DNA of 64,000 nt from Hydrangea macrophylla (taxonomy: Eukaryota > Streptophyta > Magnoliopsida > Cornales > Hydrangeaceae). Below are positions 1-10,531 of this stretch, piece by piece; positions within the stretch are counted from its first letter, which is position 1; the number at the start of each line of letters is the position of its first letter. Under the pieces are notes generated by a model. The model worked only from the letters and a program-made list of their open reading frames with translations, was not told the origin of the DNA and did not search any database. The DNA lies in the NCBI GenBank assembly GCA_033977485.1, contig CM066998.1, positions 55,890,274-55,954,273 on the forward strand, given 5' to 3'. A program made the translations under genes and the position numbers.

Positions 1-210
1 TACTCAACATTACATCTAAATAGATCTAAACATTTTTGGCACAAGCTAGGAAACCCATGTATGGTTCCGAGCTGCCCTTGTTTAAGAGGGCCTCATTTTA
101 AAAGTTCTCCTAAGGACCAAAGCTTACTAGGAAAACTCTATCAATGCTATATACTTTTTAGTCTGTTTTGTATTTCAAAAAAAAAAAAAACTAATTTCTA
201 ATACTCCACT

Positions 211-546
211 ACTTAAGTATGAGTAATGTTATGCTTCCCAAATGATAAGAATTAAATATCGAATTTTGTAAATCACTTCCATCCATCTTTTTTCGTGTGT
301 TTTTGTATTTTGAAAAAATAAAAATAAAACCTAATTTCTAATACTATTTTAGTATGAGTAATGTTATGCTTTTTAAATTTCTATCCCAAAAATGCTTCTC
401 AAATGATACGACAATGGAGCTAAGTAAACAACATCCAATCAAAATTTAAGTGGTCACACTATATAAGGCTTGATTCCACTGCCACATCATTTAAAAAGTA
501 CTTTTAAGATAAAAATTTGAGAAGAATAACATTACGCTTAAGTACT
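211..546. mobile_element. Probable MITE, inverted repeat ends
   Basis: The left end (211-245, containing GTAATGTTATGCTTCCCAAA) is the imperfect reverse complement of the right end (about 516-546). The interior is AT-rich and non-coding. A second element with similar ends lies at 54242-54404, so this looks like a dispersed family. I could not fix a target duplication. Confidence 0.5.
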
Positions 547-1285
547 GGTCCTATTGAAATAAAACACACAAACACACACAAAAAAAATAGTACTTTTGCT
601 TATTATTTTCTACATCCGGTTACCAACAGAGCCCTACCATAAGAATGAAGTTTCGGTGGAAAATGTCGAAGGAAGTGACAATATAAGGCATTTTGGTTGA
701 TAATTTTTGCAGGGATTGGAAGGAGGGTTGTCCTTCCTAGAAGTTGCATAGGAATATACTACAATTGGTAAAAGGTTTGGTCATGACAATCATTTTTCAC
801 TTACAAGATTTACTACTTTGTTTGGATCGATGGAACTCTCCTAAAATTGGCATTATGCTGTTTCTATGATGTGGAGTTGTGATTGACTCAACTTAGAAAT
901 GTTTTGCAAAAGTAGCTTAAAGTGCCAATCGAAGTTGGGCTTTCGGTGGAACCCACAACTAGTGGAACCCCTCTATGTGTAACCCTGTAAACTGTAGCCA
1001 ATGAAAGTCGTCAAACTAATGGCGGACCCAGAAACTTTTAATTAGTTGGCCAAGATTGAATAAACGTACCTATGGAGGCAGACTCGTATAGGAGCTCCAC
1101 AGGTGAAAGTTTTTGGAGTCTTTTTTTTTCCTATATATATCACCTTCTTTTATGGGAAGAGTTGATTGCTTCTTATAATTTTTAAAGTTTAATTGATGGT
1201 AAAATAAATTGATCAATTGTATCTCAGAATAGAATAGTAAGTAGCAGTGTTGCCATTAGTTGATTGACCACTATACAAAAAGAAG

Positions 1286-1573
1286 GGAGAATTCTTTGAT
1301 ACACCGAAGTAGTTGGGTGTATATATAACATATATAGTGGTTTTGGATAATAAACATTTGTTCTTGGTAAGGAACATTTGCTCCAAAATTAAAATATTTG
1401 TTCCCATTAAAACCACTCAAAACAAAGGAACATTTGTTCCGAAATTAAAAATATTTATTACCATTAAAACCACTCAAAACAAATATTTCTTTAACATGGA
1501 ACAAATGTTTTCTTATTAAAATCACTATGTTGTATATACACCCAAACTATTTTAGTGTACCAAAGAGTTTACC
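1286..1573. mobile_element. Mutator-type MITE with 9-bp target duplication
   Basis: A 288-bp non-coding element with imperfect terminal inverted repeats of about 70 bp: the left end reads GGGAGAATTCTTTGATACAC and the reverse complement of the right end reads GGTAAACTCTTTGGTACAC. It is flanked on both sides by AAAAAGAAG (1277-1285 and 1574-1582). A 9-bp duplication with long terminal repeats is typical of Mutator-like elements. The middle repeats GGAACATTTGTTCC-like words. Confidence 0.75.
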
Positions 1574-1621
1574 AAAAAGAAGATACATTGCAGTTGGTCT
1601 ATGTATGTTATTTCAAAGAGT

Positions 1622-1829
1622 AATATTTTAGGCACAAATAAGTTTTACAAACACACTCTATCTCTCCTTTAGGTGGCACTGTGGAACCCCACAGTGCTGT
1701 GGGGTTCCACAGTGCCACCTAAGAGAGAGGTAGAGTGTGTTTGCACTGTCGGGTTCCACAGTACCACCTAAGATAGAGAATAGAGTGTGTTTATAAGTGT
1801 TTGTAAAACTAACTTGTGCCCCAAATATT
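1622..1829. mobile_element. Foldback MITE, copy 1 of a three-copy family
   Basis: The two halves are near-perfect reverse complements, meeting at CCCCACAGTGCTGTGGGG near 1698. The ends read TTTTAGGCACAAATAAG and, reversed, TTTGGGGCACAAGTTAG. The right arm contains two copies of a unit with CCACAGTRCCACCTAAGA followed by TAGAGTGTGTTT; the left arm has one. Copies 2 and 3 lie at 51036-51270 and 53651-53903. Confidence 0.65.
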
Positions 1830-2189
1830 GTTGTATTTCAAATGGAGCAAATTTTCATAGAGTACGGCAGGCCACAATCTGGATTGATTTAAGCTATATT
1901 GGAGGATTGGATGACATCCATTTATTTGGTTTCTTTACCACGAAATTTCCTACAAATGTGGGTAATGGACAAAAGGGTATGTTTCCCAAATTTCACAACT
2001 AGCTATTTAAAGTTTGGCCATACATGAGTCAGATGGTACTGCAAGAAATGTCTCTCAAGTTCCATGAAGGATCCTGGGGAGGTGTGTTTCTTCTTTATCC
2101 ATCACGCAATTCCAAGTCAATTGCTCAATACACCTTTTTCATGGGTATATTTGGATTAATTGGTAATGGATTTCATTTTTAGGCTTATG

Positions 2190-2367
2190 CTCTGTTTGGA
2201 AATATTTAAAATAGGATTTAGTTCTTAGTCCACTTTTTAATTTGATTCTCATAAAACGTTTAGGTAAGAAATAGACACTCATCAAACTAAGTTCTTACAG
2301 GAATCAGATAAAAATTAGATTTAACTGAATCAAGTTCTATTTTAGACTTTCTCAAACAAACCCTTAA
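2190..2367. mobile_element. Small MITE of the GTTTGG-end type
   Basis: The ends TGCTCTGTTTGGAAAT and, reversed, AAGGGTTTGTTTGAGAAA form imperfect terminal inverted repeats around a non-coding AT-rich core. Ends of this kind (CTGTTTGG) recur in many MITEs further right in the window. Boundaries are approximate. Confidence 0.4.
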
Positions 2368-2848
2368 TAGTCCATTGGGAACTTAAAAAAGAAATTTTAG
2401 TCAAACTACGTTTAAAATAAACTTTTTTAGTATTATTTCTAACCTCTTCTTTTTTTAATCTTAGTCAAAAGTCCACATTTAATCAAAGTTATACGAAATT
2501 TCACATAAAAAAGTTACTTGAAATTTCACATACCTTTTAAAACATAAGAAATTGATCCGATTAAATTTTAGTGGTCATGTAGTTTTGATCAAAATAAAAA
2601 ACGAATTGTCCTTTAAACTTAGATTAAGTATAAAATGAGGGACATTTTACTAATTTCTAAAAAAAAAAATTCAGTGCCATAATTTATATAGGATTCCATT
2701 TACACTGAGGCAACTAATTAAGGACCTACTTTATCCAGAATATGATTTTGGACTTTACAGCGCTTCTTAAAATGGGGCGGCTGCCATCGGTCCCATGTTG
2801 GACCATAATAAGGGATAGATCTCCATATTTTTTTTTGGACAATACTAC

Positions 2849-2970
2849 ATGCATTGAATTTGTGCACCTAATTGATCCGGGCCACTCATTTTTGTGGGCT
2901 CAACACATTTCAATGTGGGGGCTACCAAAATGAGTGGCTCGGATCATTTCGGTGCACAAATGCTGTGCAT
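2849..2970. mobile_element. 122-bp foldback element
   Basis: Two arms of about 48 bp pair with few mismatches: the left arm contains TTTGTGCACCTAATTGATCC and the right arm the complement of TTTGTGCACCGAAATGATCC, separated by a short loop. No coding capacity. Likely a small MITE; no clear target duplication. Confidence 0.55.
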
Positions 2971-3079
2971 ATTTTGGTGCACAAATCCTTTCCGGTTTTT
3001 TTTTTTATTATATGCCTAAGGTCCTTGTGATTTTCAGTAGACGAAAATGAACTTTTTCTTTATGTTCAACAATTACACT

Positions 3080-3990
3080 ACACATATGCCACCTCAACCC
3101 ATAATTTAAGGAAGTTAGTTATTGTTTGTTTTCCAGACTTAAATTTCCATAACTTCTAAACTACAAATTATTTTTTTCATAAAATTATATATTTGTAAGC
3201 TACAAAAGAAGATCTATCAAATAAAATCCATAGTGTTTATAAAATTCTTAAAAAAATAATAATAATAAAATCGATGTCTTTAAGTGCTATCCAGGTAAAA
3301 ACAGTAACATGATACTATCGACAGAAACATTTCTTTAAATTGACCAAATAATTGCAAAATTATGGTCATTTTATCAGATAATACAGCATTTACAATACTT
3401 TTCAAGTAAATACAGTTGCATGTTATCAAAAACTAAACATTCTTACAAAGATAGAGACATCATTGTTGCAAAAAGTTGCAAAATTACGGCTAATTAGAAG
3501 ATGTTACTGTTTTTAAAAACTATCCCCATGCAAAAAATAGTAACTTACTATTAAAAATGAGCAATGCGGTATTGAACAAAGAAACAGTAACATGTCGTCA
3601 ACAATAACATTTCTTCAAATTGACCTAATAATCGCAAAATGAATCCAATTTTCAAATATTACTGTCCAGTTATAAAGACAGTAGCATATCATCAAATGCT
3701 AAAAAAAAAAAAAAAAAGGTAGTATCAATTCGCTTTCGCAAAAAAGACAGTGACATTACGTTATAGTGGTCCGACAGTAATATGAATAATTTTTTTTTTT
3801 TATTTTAGACTTTTTCATAGTTACTATAAATCTTGTTTAATAGATCTTTCCTTCTAGATTACAAATATATAAATTTGATTCAAAATAGAATTGTGGTTTG
3901 AAAGTTATGGCATTTTAAGTTTGAAAATAAAAATTCCTTCAAAAACATGATGAGGTGACAAAACAGCAACGCATGGGTGACGATGAAAAA
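3080..3990. mobile_element. Imperfect long inverted-repeat element
   Basis: The segment at about 3080-3265 pairs with the reverse complement of about 3810-3990 (shared words include GCCACCTCA, CCATAACTTCTAAACTAC and TATATATTTGTAAGCTA with scattered mismatches). Between the arms, a unit starting ACAGTAACATG and containing ACATTTCTTTAAATTGACC occurs at about 3300 and again at about 3580 as a diverged direct repeat. Probably an old foldback transposon. Ends are approximate. Confidence 0.5.
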
Positions 3991-5167
3991 TATGCCAATA
4001 TCCTTATTTTCAGTTTAAAAATAGACTTATGGCCATGTAATTAAAAAATTATTGTCCTTATTCCTTTAAATCCAATCTACTTGTATTATCCTCTATTTCC
4101 TTCCAAAGTTTGGACTTCTATTTAATGTTTCCCTTCAAATATTGGGGGAAAAAAAAAAACTCAACTATGAATCTGTGACCCCTTTTTGGATTTACATTCG
4201 GAAAGATAAGAGTGGAAAGTTTTTGTGATGCGTCAAAAAATGGATCTCCACTATCCACACTAGTTAGTGAAGCTTCCAATTGAGTATTATTGTAACTTAA
4301 ACAATTGGAGAAGGTGTGGCTGTGTTATACGATCATCTTTTGTGGTTATTAAGAAGTTACATGTAAAATTGGCAGATCATAAGAATCATACCCAAGTCTT
4401 TAAATATTATACTCAAATTGCAAAAATCATACCCTGGTTACAATCATTGCACCCTACAGGTCTCAAAATGTTGTACTTTTAGGTTACAAAAATCGTACTT
4501 AGGACACAAAACATTGTACTCAAGTAGCATGGTTGTCCCAAAATATTGTAGCCAAGTGATTTTGTTTAAATCTCAAAACATTGTACCGGGTCTCGAAAAA
4601 CCTTGTACCCAAATTACAATAAAATTTGCCCATTTTTTGTTTAGGGGTATTAGTTTAAAGGAAACATAGTTGAAGGGGTATTTACATAATTTATCGTAAA
4701 ATTTATCCAAACTGGCTAATATATGCATGCATTATTGGGCTCAATCGTACTTTCGAAAAATGATTCCAAGCAGTGTCTAAAAAAGTTACAAATCAAAAAG
4801 AACTTTCGATCAAGAAGATTTATTTTATTAATTGGAGTTCGTGAATGCTTATCCGGTGGTTACATTTTATATTGTAAAATATAAGGAGTTTTTTTTTTCT
4901 TTTTTTTTTTTGGGATAGAAAAGATGAATTAAATTTCACTAGAAAAGGATACATCAGGCATCTCACACATCAAAAAGACTCCACCCAACAGGGACGGATA
5001 CAGGGTTTTAGTCTAGGGGGGAAGACAAATATACATAACCTATAAAAAAAATCTGAAAATTCTGCAACATCAATAATTTATGTAGAGATTGGCAAAAATA
5101 ATAAACAAAAACCTATAATATGTATATTGATTTACGAAAATGAGCAACTATTCCTCTATTTACTAAA

Positions 5168-6028
5168 GCTAGACATTTTAAGTTTGTGCTCGACGCTCTT
5201 TCATGTCTGCAAATTCGTCTATGATAGAATCGGTACCAAACCTTTCAACAATGTCCTTCAATGTATGTGATCAAATAACTTACTAGAAAACCATCCTCCA
5301 TCCTGTTGCGCAATCTAGTCTTAACAATTTTCATAGCAGAAAATGCGCATTCTGTTGTAGCCGTTGAAATGGGCAAAGTCAGTACAAGATGGATCAATCT
5401 ATCAATAAGTGGATACACAATCGACTTTTTTTGTTTTTACCAACACTTGGCACAATTCAAAATCGTTGACAAATTCTGAAATTCTGGATGTTTAAGAATG
5501 TCAAGCTCATAATTTTGCAATTGGAATTCCAATTCCAACCTTTCTTACTCTGTAAATTCTGTGGGATAAAACTTATTTGCAAGCTTGCAAATATCTTCAA
5601 TTTTAAATGACCTATAACCATCCCTAGGATTTAGAGCTGAGCTAAGTTTGAGCAACTCCATCACATCTTCTTTAAATCTATTGTCTCTTGCAATTGGGAA
5701 TCAACTACAAATATAGAGCGGAAGTGGTGCTCAATGGTAATCTGATCTCTTTGAAGACGCGACCGACCTCGGCCCGATGTATAATGAGCATTCATATCTG
5801 GGATCTCTATCTTATGTTGAACACAAAATAACTTAACTTTATCCAACAAAGGAAACCATCCATCATCTCTAAAAGTCTGAGCCCGTGTTTTTGTTGTAGA
5901 CACTAGATGCATTGCATTCAATATCTCTTGATATTTACGTTGCAAAGCTTGGAAAAGATCCTTAGTAATCTCAAAGATCTCTCTCATAAAATGTAAGATA
6001 AAGACAAACTCAAAAGATGTAATGGCAT
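5168..6028 (-). pseudogene. hAT transposase, C-terminal half (dimerisation domain)
   Basis: Minus-strand remnant of a TTF-zinc-finger/hAT transposase (the ZMYM1-like plant family). The frame from about 6028 down to 5661 contains SFEFVFILHFM and TFRDDGWFPLLDKVKLFC, blocks usual in this family. Farther down, at about 5430-5290, the hAT dimerisation block is visible (PISTATTECAFSAMKIVKTR). Stop codons interrupt the frame (for example at 5661), so no intact product is expected. The 5' part of the gene is at 12033-13641; the join falls exactly on the 5-bp duplication of the LTR element, between the coding blocks DEAYDA and TSFEF. Confidence 0.75.
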
Positions 6029-7529
6029 TGTTAGCCTTGAATTTATTTAAGGCATTATTTTTGTTTTGTTTTGATGATGACAAATCTAGTGATAATTGCA
6101 TACTTTCATTTGTTCTATTTCAATCAATTATCATGTCATTTTCGTTATGCTAATCTCTTGATTCATGTACTTAATTGTTCTAACTTTGTTTGAGATCGTG
6201 AGATAGCATATGGTGAAGCCCAAGAGTGTTTGAGCTCAACAAGGATCAAGCTTGAAGACTTGAAGATTTTTTCATCCTTGGTTGAAGACTAGGATTTACA
6301 TGTAAGTATTTTGATCAATCACTCATAGGGGCTCAAGTAACTTTAATTGGACTTTAGGTTCCTTGCACTTACACTTTAAATTACTTTCAAGGACCTAAAC
6401 ATACTTAGACCACTCAATTAAATTCATTTCACAAAAGCTTTCAAATGGCTAAGTCAAAAGAAAGTACCTTTGCGCAGATAGGTCAACTTTAAATGCAAAC
6501 TTGATCCAATTGGTAAGGAATTAGATCTTGAGTTGTATATGATTGGAAAGGTATGTAAATCTAGTTTCCGAATCTTCAAACGGATCGCGAATACGAGTTT
6601 TGAAGAGGGAGTTATGGCCGTTTTAGTAAAGAGGTGTCAATCTGCCAAAAACTGCTTAAAATCAGTCGACTGATTTTTTAAGGGTCCAGTCAACTGGATT
6701 ATAGAATCAGTCGACTGATTGAACTTTTCAGTCGACTGGACAGTACTGAAATTGCCTCTTCACTGCTATAAACTTCCCAGTCGACTGAACCTTCGATCCA
6801 GTCGACTGGACTGCGCTGAAAGGCAATAACGGCTAGTTTTTAAAGGGGTTTTTAATTACCAAACTTGCCACCAACGGCTATAATCTTTCTTGGCCTATAA
6901 ATATATGTTTTCCCACACCATTTTATGTTAATCAATCCATTGAAAAACATCTATTTAAATCACACAACTTGTTGATTTCTAATCATTCATATTTGAGCCC
7001 TAGTTGTGTGAGTTTATCAAATTTGCTATTGTTCTAGATTTGTATTTCTTTGAGAGTAAATTATAGTGAGCTTTTATTTGTATCATCTACTCAACAAGGA
7101 GTTATTGTGTGAGCTTCAAATTGTATTATCCACTCTAGAGAGAGAGTTATCATTTGTACCCAAATCAATTGTAAAGGTTGAGGGTTAGTAACCCTTGTGT
7201 GCAAAGAAGAGGTATTCTTCTTTGGGAGAGATTGAAGGCTCTTGTAACGGTTTGGTGCACACCCGTAAGTGCTCCGGGAACGGTATGGTCTACACCCGTG
7301 AAGTAGATCGGATTAAAGGAATCCTCAAGAGGTGTTCTTGAGGGGTGGACGTAGGCCGCGGTGTGCAATTGTCGAACCACTTGAAAACTCAGTTTGCAAG
7401 TGTCTCTTCCCTTATCTCTTTACTTTATTATTTGTGATTGTGTTTAATTTGCAATTAAGTTTTTAAAAGGTTAATTTCCTCTAAAACCTTATTCACCCCC
7501 CCTCTAAGGTTTCCACATTTGGGCCAACA
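6029..7529 (+). repeat. 5' LTR of the gag-only element
   Basis: 1501 bp, TGTTAGCC to CCAACA. Between 6661 and 6809 it contains six copies of a palindrome with core CAGTCGACTG (6661, 6686, 6706, 6729, 6778, 6798), one of them changed to CAGTCAACTG. The sequence TATAAATATA at about 6897 is a candidate TATA box, placing transcription start shortly downstream. Confidence 0.92.
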
Positions 7530-7531
7530 AT

Positions 7532-7543
7532 TGGTATCAGAGC
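7532..7543 (+). promoter_or_regulatory. Primer binding site, initiator tRNA-Met type
   Basis: TGGTATCAGAGC lies two bases after the 5' LTR. This is the standard plant LTR-element primer site complementary to the 3' end of initiator methionine tRNA, where minus-strand DNA synthesis starts. Confidence 0.9.
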
Positions 7544-7594
7544 TCCGGCTCTTCTATTTTCAAAAGTTTTTGAAAAATTTGAGTTAAGATCCAA

Positions 7595-9829
7595 ATGGAA
7601 ACCACCACTTCTCGCATCTCATATAGTGAGGGTCAATCGGCAAATAGACCACCGTGTTTTAATGGATCAAATTATGCTTATTGGAAAAATAGAATGAGAA
7701 TCTATATGATTTCTCAAGATTTTGATTTATGGCAAATAGTGGTCAAAGGGCCTCATCTTCCTACAAACATTAAAAATGATATTTCTGTTTCAAAAACGGA
7801 AGATGAGTATAATGATGCCGATAAGAAACTCATTAAATTGAATGCTATGGCAATGAATTTATTATATTGCGGTTTAGACCCAAATGAGTACAATAAAATT
7901 TCATCTTGCGAGTCCGCAAAAGAAATTTGGGATAAACTTGAAGTGACTCATGAGGGAACAAGCCAAGTCAAAAAGTCAAAAATTAATTTGCTTGTTCAAT
8001 CTTATGAAATGTTTAAAATGTTGCATTTTGAGTCTATTGGTGATATGTCTACCCGGTTTACAACTATCATCAATAGCTTAAAAAATCTTGGTAAAGTTTA
8101 TGCTAATGAAGAAATTGTTGAGAAAATTCTTAGGGCTTTACCAAAGCAATAGCAACCGAAGGTCACGGCTATCTGAGAAGCAAAAGATTTGACAAACTTG
8201 TCAATTGAACAACTCATGGGATCACTCATTACCCATGAAATGGAGTTAGCCGTGCTTGTCGAAGAAGACAAGAAAAAGGAGATCAAAAGAGGAGATATGG
8301 CCTTGAAGTCCTCAAGCTCAAAGAAAAACAGAAAAGATCATGAGAGTGATGAGGATGAAGAAATGGCTTTGATCACCCAAAAATTCGTAAAGTTTCTAAA
8401 GAAAGAAAAATTGGGAAAGAAGCTTACTAAAGATGAACAACGCAAGAAGAAGGCAATGAAGGCCACTCAAAGTAGCTCCGAGAGTGAATCATCGGGCGAC
8501 GACTCAAATGAAGATGAGATCGTCAATCTTTGCCTCATGGCAATCGAAAATGGGGTAACTTCTACTTCTTGCTCTTTAAATGACTCCAATGATTTTCAAA
8601 ATGTTGAGTCAAGTTCTATGGAAACAAAATTTCAAGAAGGTTATTGCATTATAACTCTTCCATCGTTGAAAGATCATAAGTATGATCATTGGAAGAGGAG
8701 AATAGAAATTTATTTTATATCACTTGACATAAATCTTTGGAACATTGTCAAAAATGGTTTTTCTTCTAAACCAAAGATTGAATGGAATGAAAGTGATCAA
8801 AATAACTTTCTATTGAATATTAGAGCTATGAAAATTCTATATAATTCTTTGGATGATAATTCATATAATAGAATTCGTTCATGCTCTAGTGCAAATGAAA
8901 TTTGGTTATATTTAGAAAATTTTCACATTACTACTAACCAAATTTGTGAAGAAGAAAGAGTGTGCCTATTTGCCAATGAAGAAGATGATAAGAATGAGAA
9001 AATGGCAAAAGATGCCACGTGGGATGATGATGACTCATCCGATGACGACTCATGTGACCAAGAAGGTGCACAAGAGAATTTGGTAAACTCTAATCCTACC
9101 TCTATTGTTGAATCTCCTAACTATAATGAGCTTCAATATGCATTTGAGGAGTTACATGAGGAATTAGAGAATTTGGGATCTAAATATATAACTCTTAAAA
9201 AGAACTTTTCCAAACTTTTAAATGAGTTCAATATTTTGAAATCCCAAAATGAATCTTTGAAGATTGAAAATGAAAAACATGTTTTAAGAGCACAATCTTC
9301 AAATGAGCTTGAAAAAGAAAATTTGGAGTTGAAAAAGCAATTAGATAAGTTAAAATCTCAAAGTGAAATTTTGAGAAAATAAAAGCTTGTTTCAACCAAT
9401 CAACCTTCAAGTGAACTTATTAAAAAAGAAAAGGTTGAGTTAAGAAAGGAGGTGGATGATTTGACAAAAACTTTGGCAAAATTCACACTAGGTGAACAAA
9501 ATTTGAATATGCTTTTGGGAAAGCAAAAATGTGTTTTTGACAAAGTCGGTTTGGGATTTAACCCCACATACAAAGAAAAGAAGTATAACAATTTCTTTGC
9601 AAAATCTACTCCTTCAAGTTCAAACAATTCTCATAATAGCTTCTTTATTAAAGCTTCAAGCTCACATGATACCCTCCCCCATGTAACTTGTCATTATTGC
9701 ATGAAAAAGGGGCATGTTAATTATAAATGTTCATTTCGTAAGAAAATTAACATGATTTGGGTTGTGAAAGGATCCTCTCCTAACTTCTCGGCAAATGTTG
9801 CATCCAAGAGGTGCTTGGACAATGGTTAA
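7595..9829 (+). pseudogene. Gag with a duplicated N-terminal domain, three stops
   Basis: One reading frame runs from ATG at 7595 to 9829, broken by in-frame stops at 8150-8152 (TAG), 8174-8176 (TGA) and 9380-9382 (TAA). The first part is a Copia-type gag (UBN2/Retrotran_gag_2 family: NYAYWKNRMR, SAKEIWDKLEVTHEGT). After an acidic and lysine-rich stretch, a second, diverged copy of the same domain appears at about 8657-8945 (KYDHWKRRIEIYFIS, SANEIWLYLENFH). Then come acidic and coiled-coil regions (about 9130-9520) and a CCHC zinc knuckle near 9690 (CHYCMKKGHVNYKC). Gag would form the virus-like particle and bind RNA. All three stops could arise from single C-to-T or G-to-A changes. No pol follows. 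Confidence 0.85.
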
Positions 9830-10517
9830 ATCTCTCACTTTAAGCCTAGTAGGAGTAGGGTAGATTAAATTGTTTGGATATTTCTCTTGGTTTTGGTAGC
9901 ATGCTAATCATGTTTGATTTATCACATTAACTTGCTTTGATTATGAAATCATGCTTGCTTTTCGAATGACACGTTCTTTTGATATTCATAGCTATCCATC
10001 CTCCTAAGGAGATAATGCATAATGTTGATCCTATAAATTGGTATTCATTCGTATATGCATAGGTTGAGGGGGAACATATTATTATTTTAGTTTGCTTGAT
10101 TTCTTGGTATCATGATATTATGCTCACTTTAGTTACTTTTGGTATCATATTTTGGCAATTTGGTATCTTATTGCTTCCATGATTTGTTAACTTGAGTTTT
10201 CCTTGGTATCATTCTATTGCATATCTTGAGGGGGAACTTTTTAGTTCCAACCCCTAATCTTTTTACTGTTGTCAAAAAGGGGGAAATGATATAGAGCTAT
10301 GAAAATGATATAGATATGAAAATGATATAGAGATATGAAAATGATAGAGTTTTTTTTTAATGGGAAAATGAAAGACCTTTAAAAAGGGGGAATGTTTTTA
10401 GAAAGTTATCATTCTTAGACTCATACTTTGGAATTCTTGTTACTTTGAATGATAACATGAAAATGACACTTATTGTGCTTTAATTGATGTATCTCTACTG
10501 CAATTTTTGACATCATC
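9830..10517 (+). other. Non-coding spacer of the gag-only element
   Basis: Between the end of gag and the polypurine tract there is no open frame. The text is T-rich with repeated TTGGTATCAT-like words and short repeats of GAAAATGATATAGA near 10300. In a complete Copia element pol would begin in this position. Confidence 0.7.
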
Positions 10518-10531
10518 AAAAAGGGGGAAAT
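10518..10531 (+). promoter_or_regulatory. Polypurine tract
   Basis: AAAAAGGGGGAAAT ends directly before the 3' LTR at 10532; it is the expected primer for plus-strand synthesis. AAGGGGGAAA-like tracts also occur earlier (10275, 10385). Confidence 0.85.

Larger units (their letters stand above)
1..4980. other. Non-coding, repeat-derived region
   Basis: No reading frame here resembles a known protein; all are short and cross inverted repeats or low-complexity tracts. The stretch holds several small inverted-repeat elements listed separately (211-546, 1286-1573, 1622-1829, 2190-2367, 2849-2970, 3080-3990). Around 4380-4620 the phrase CAAAACATTGTAC and variants recur several times at irregular spacing; I do not recognise it. 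Confidence 0.7.

Noticed and set aside
4267..4669. Overlapping frames with repeated TQ/SQN words
   Set aside because: Caused by degenerate CAAAACATTGTAC repeats; no protein similarity recognised.
7165..7380. 71-codon frame seen in three places (7165, 11668, 38768)
   Set aside because: It is antisense within three related LTRs, so its recurrence reflects LTR homology, not coding selection.
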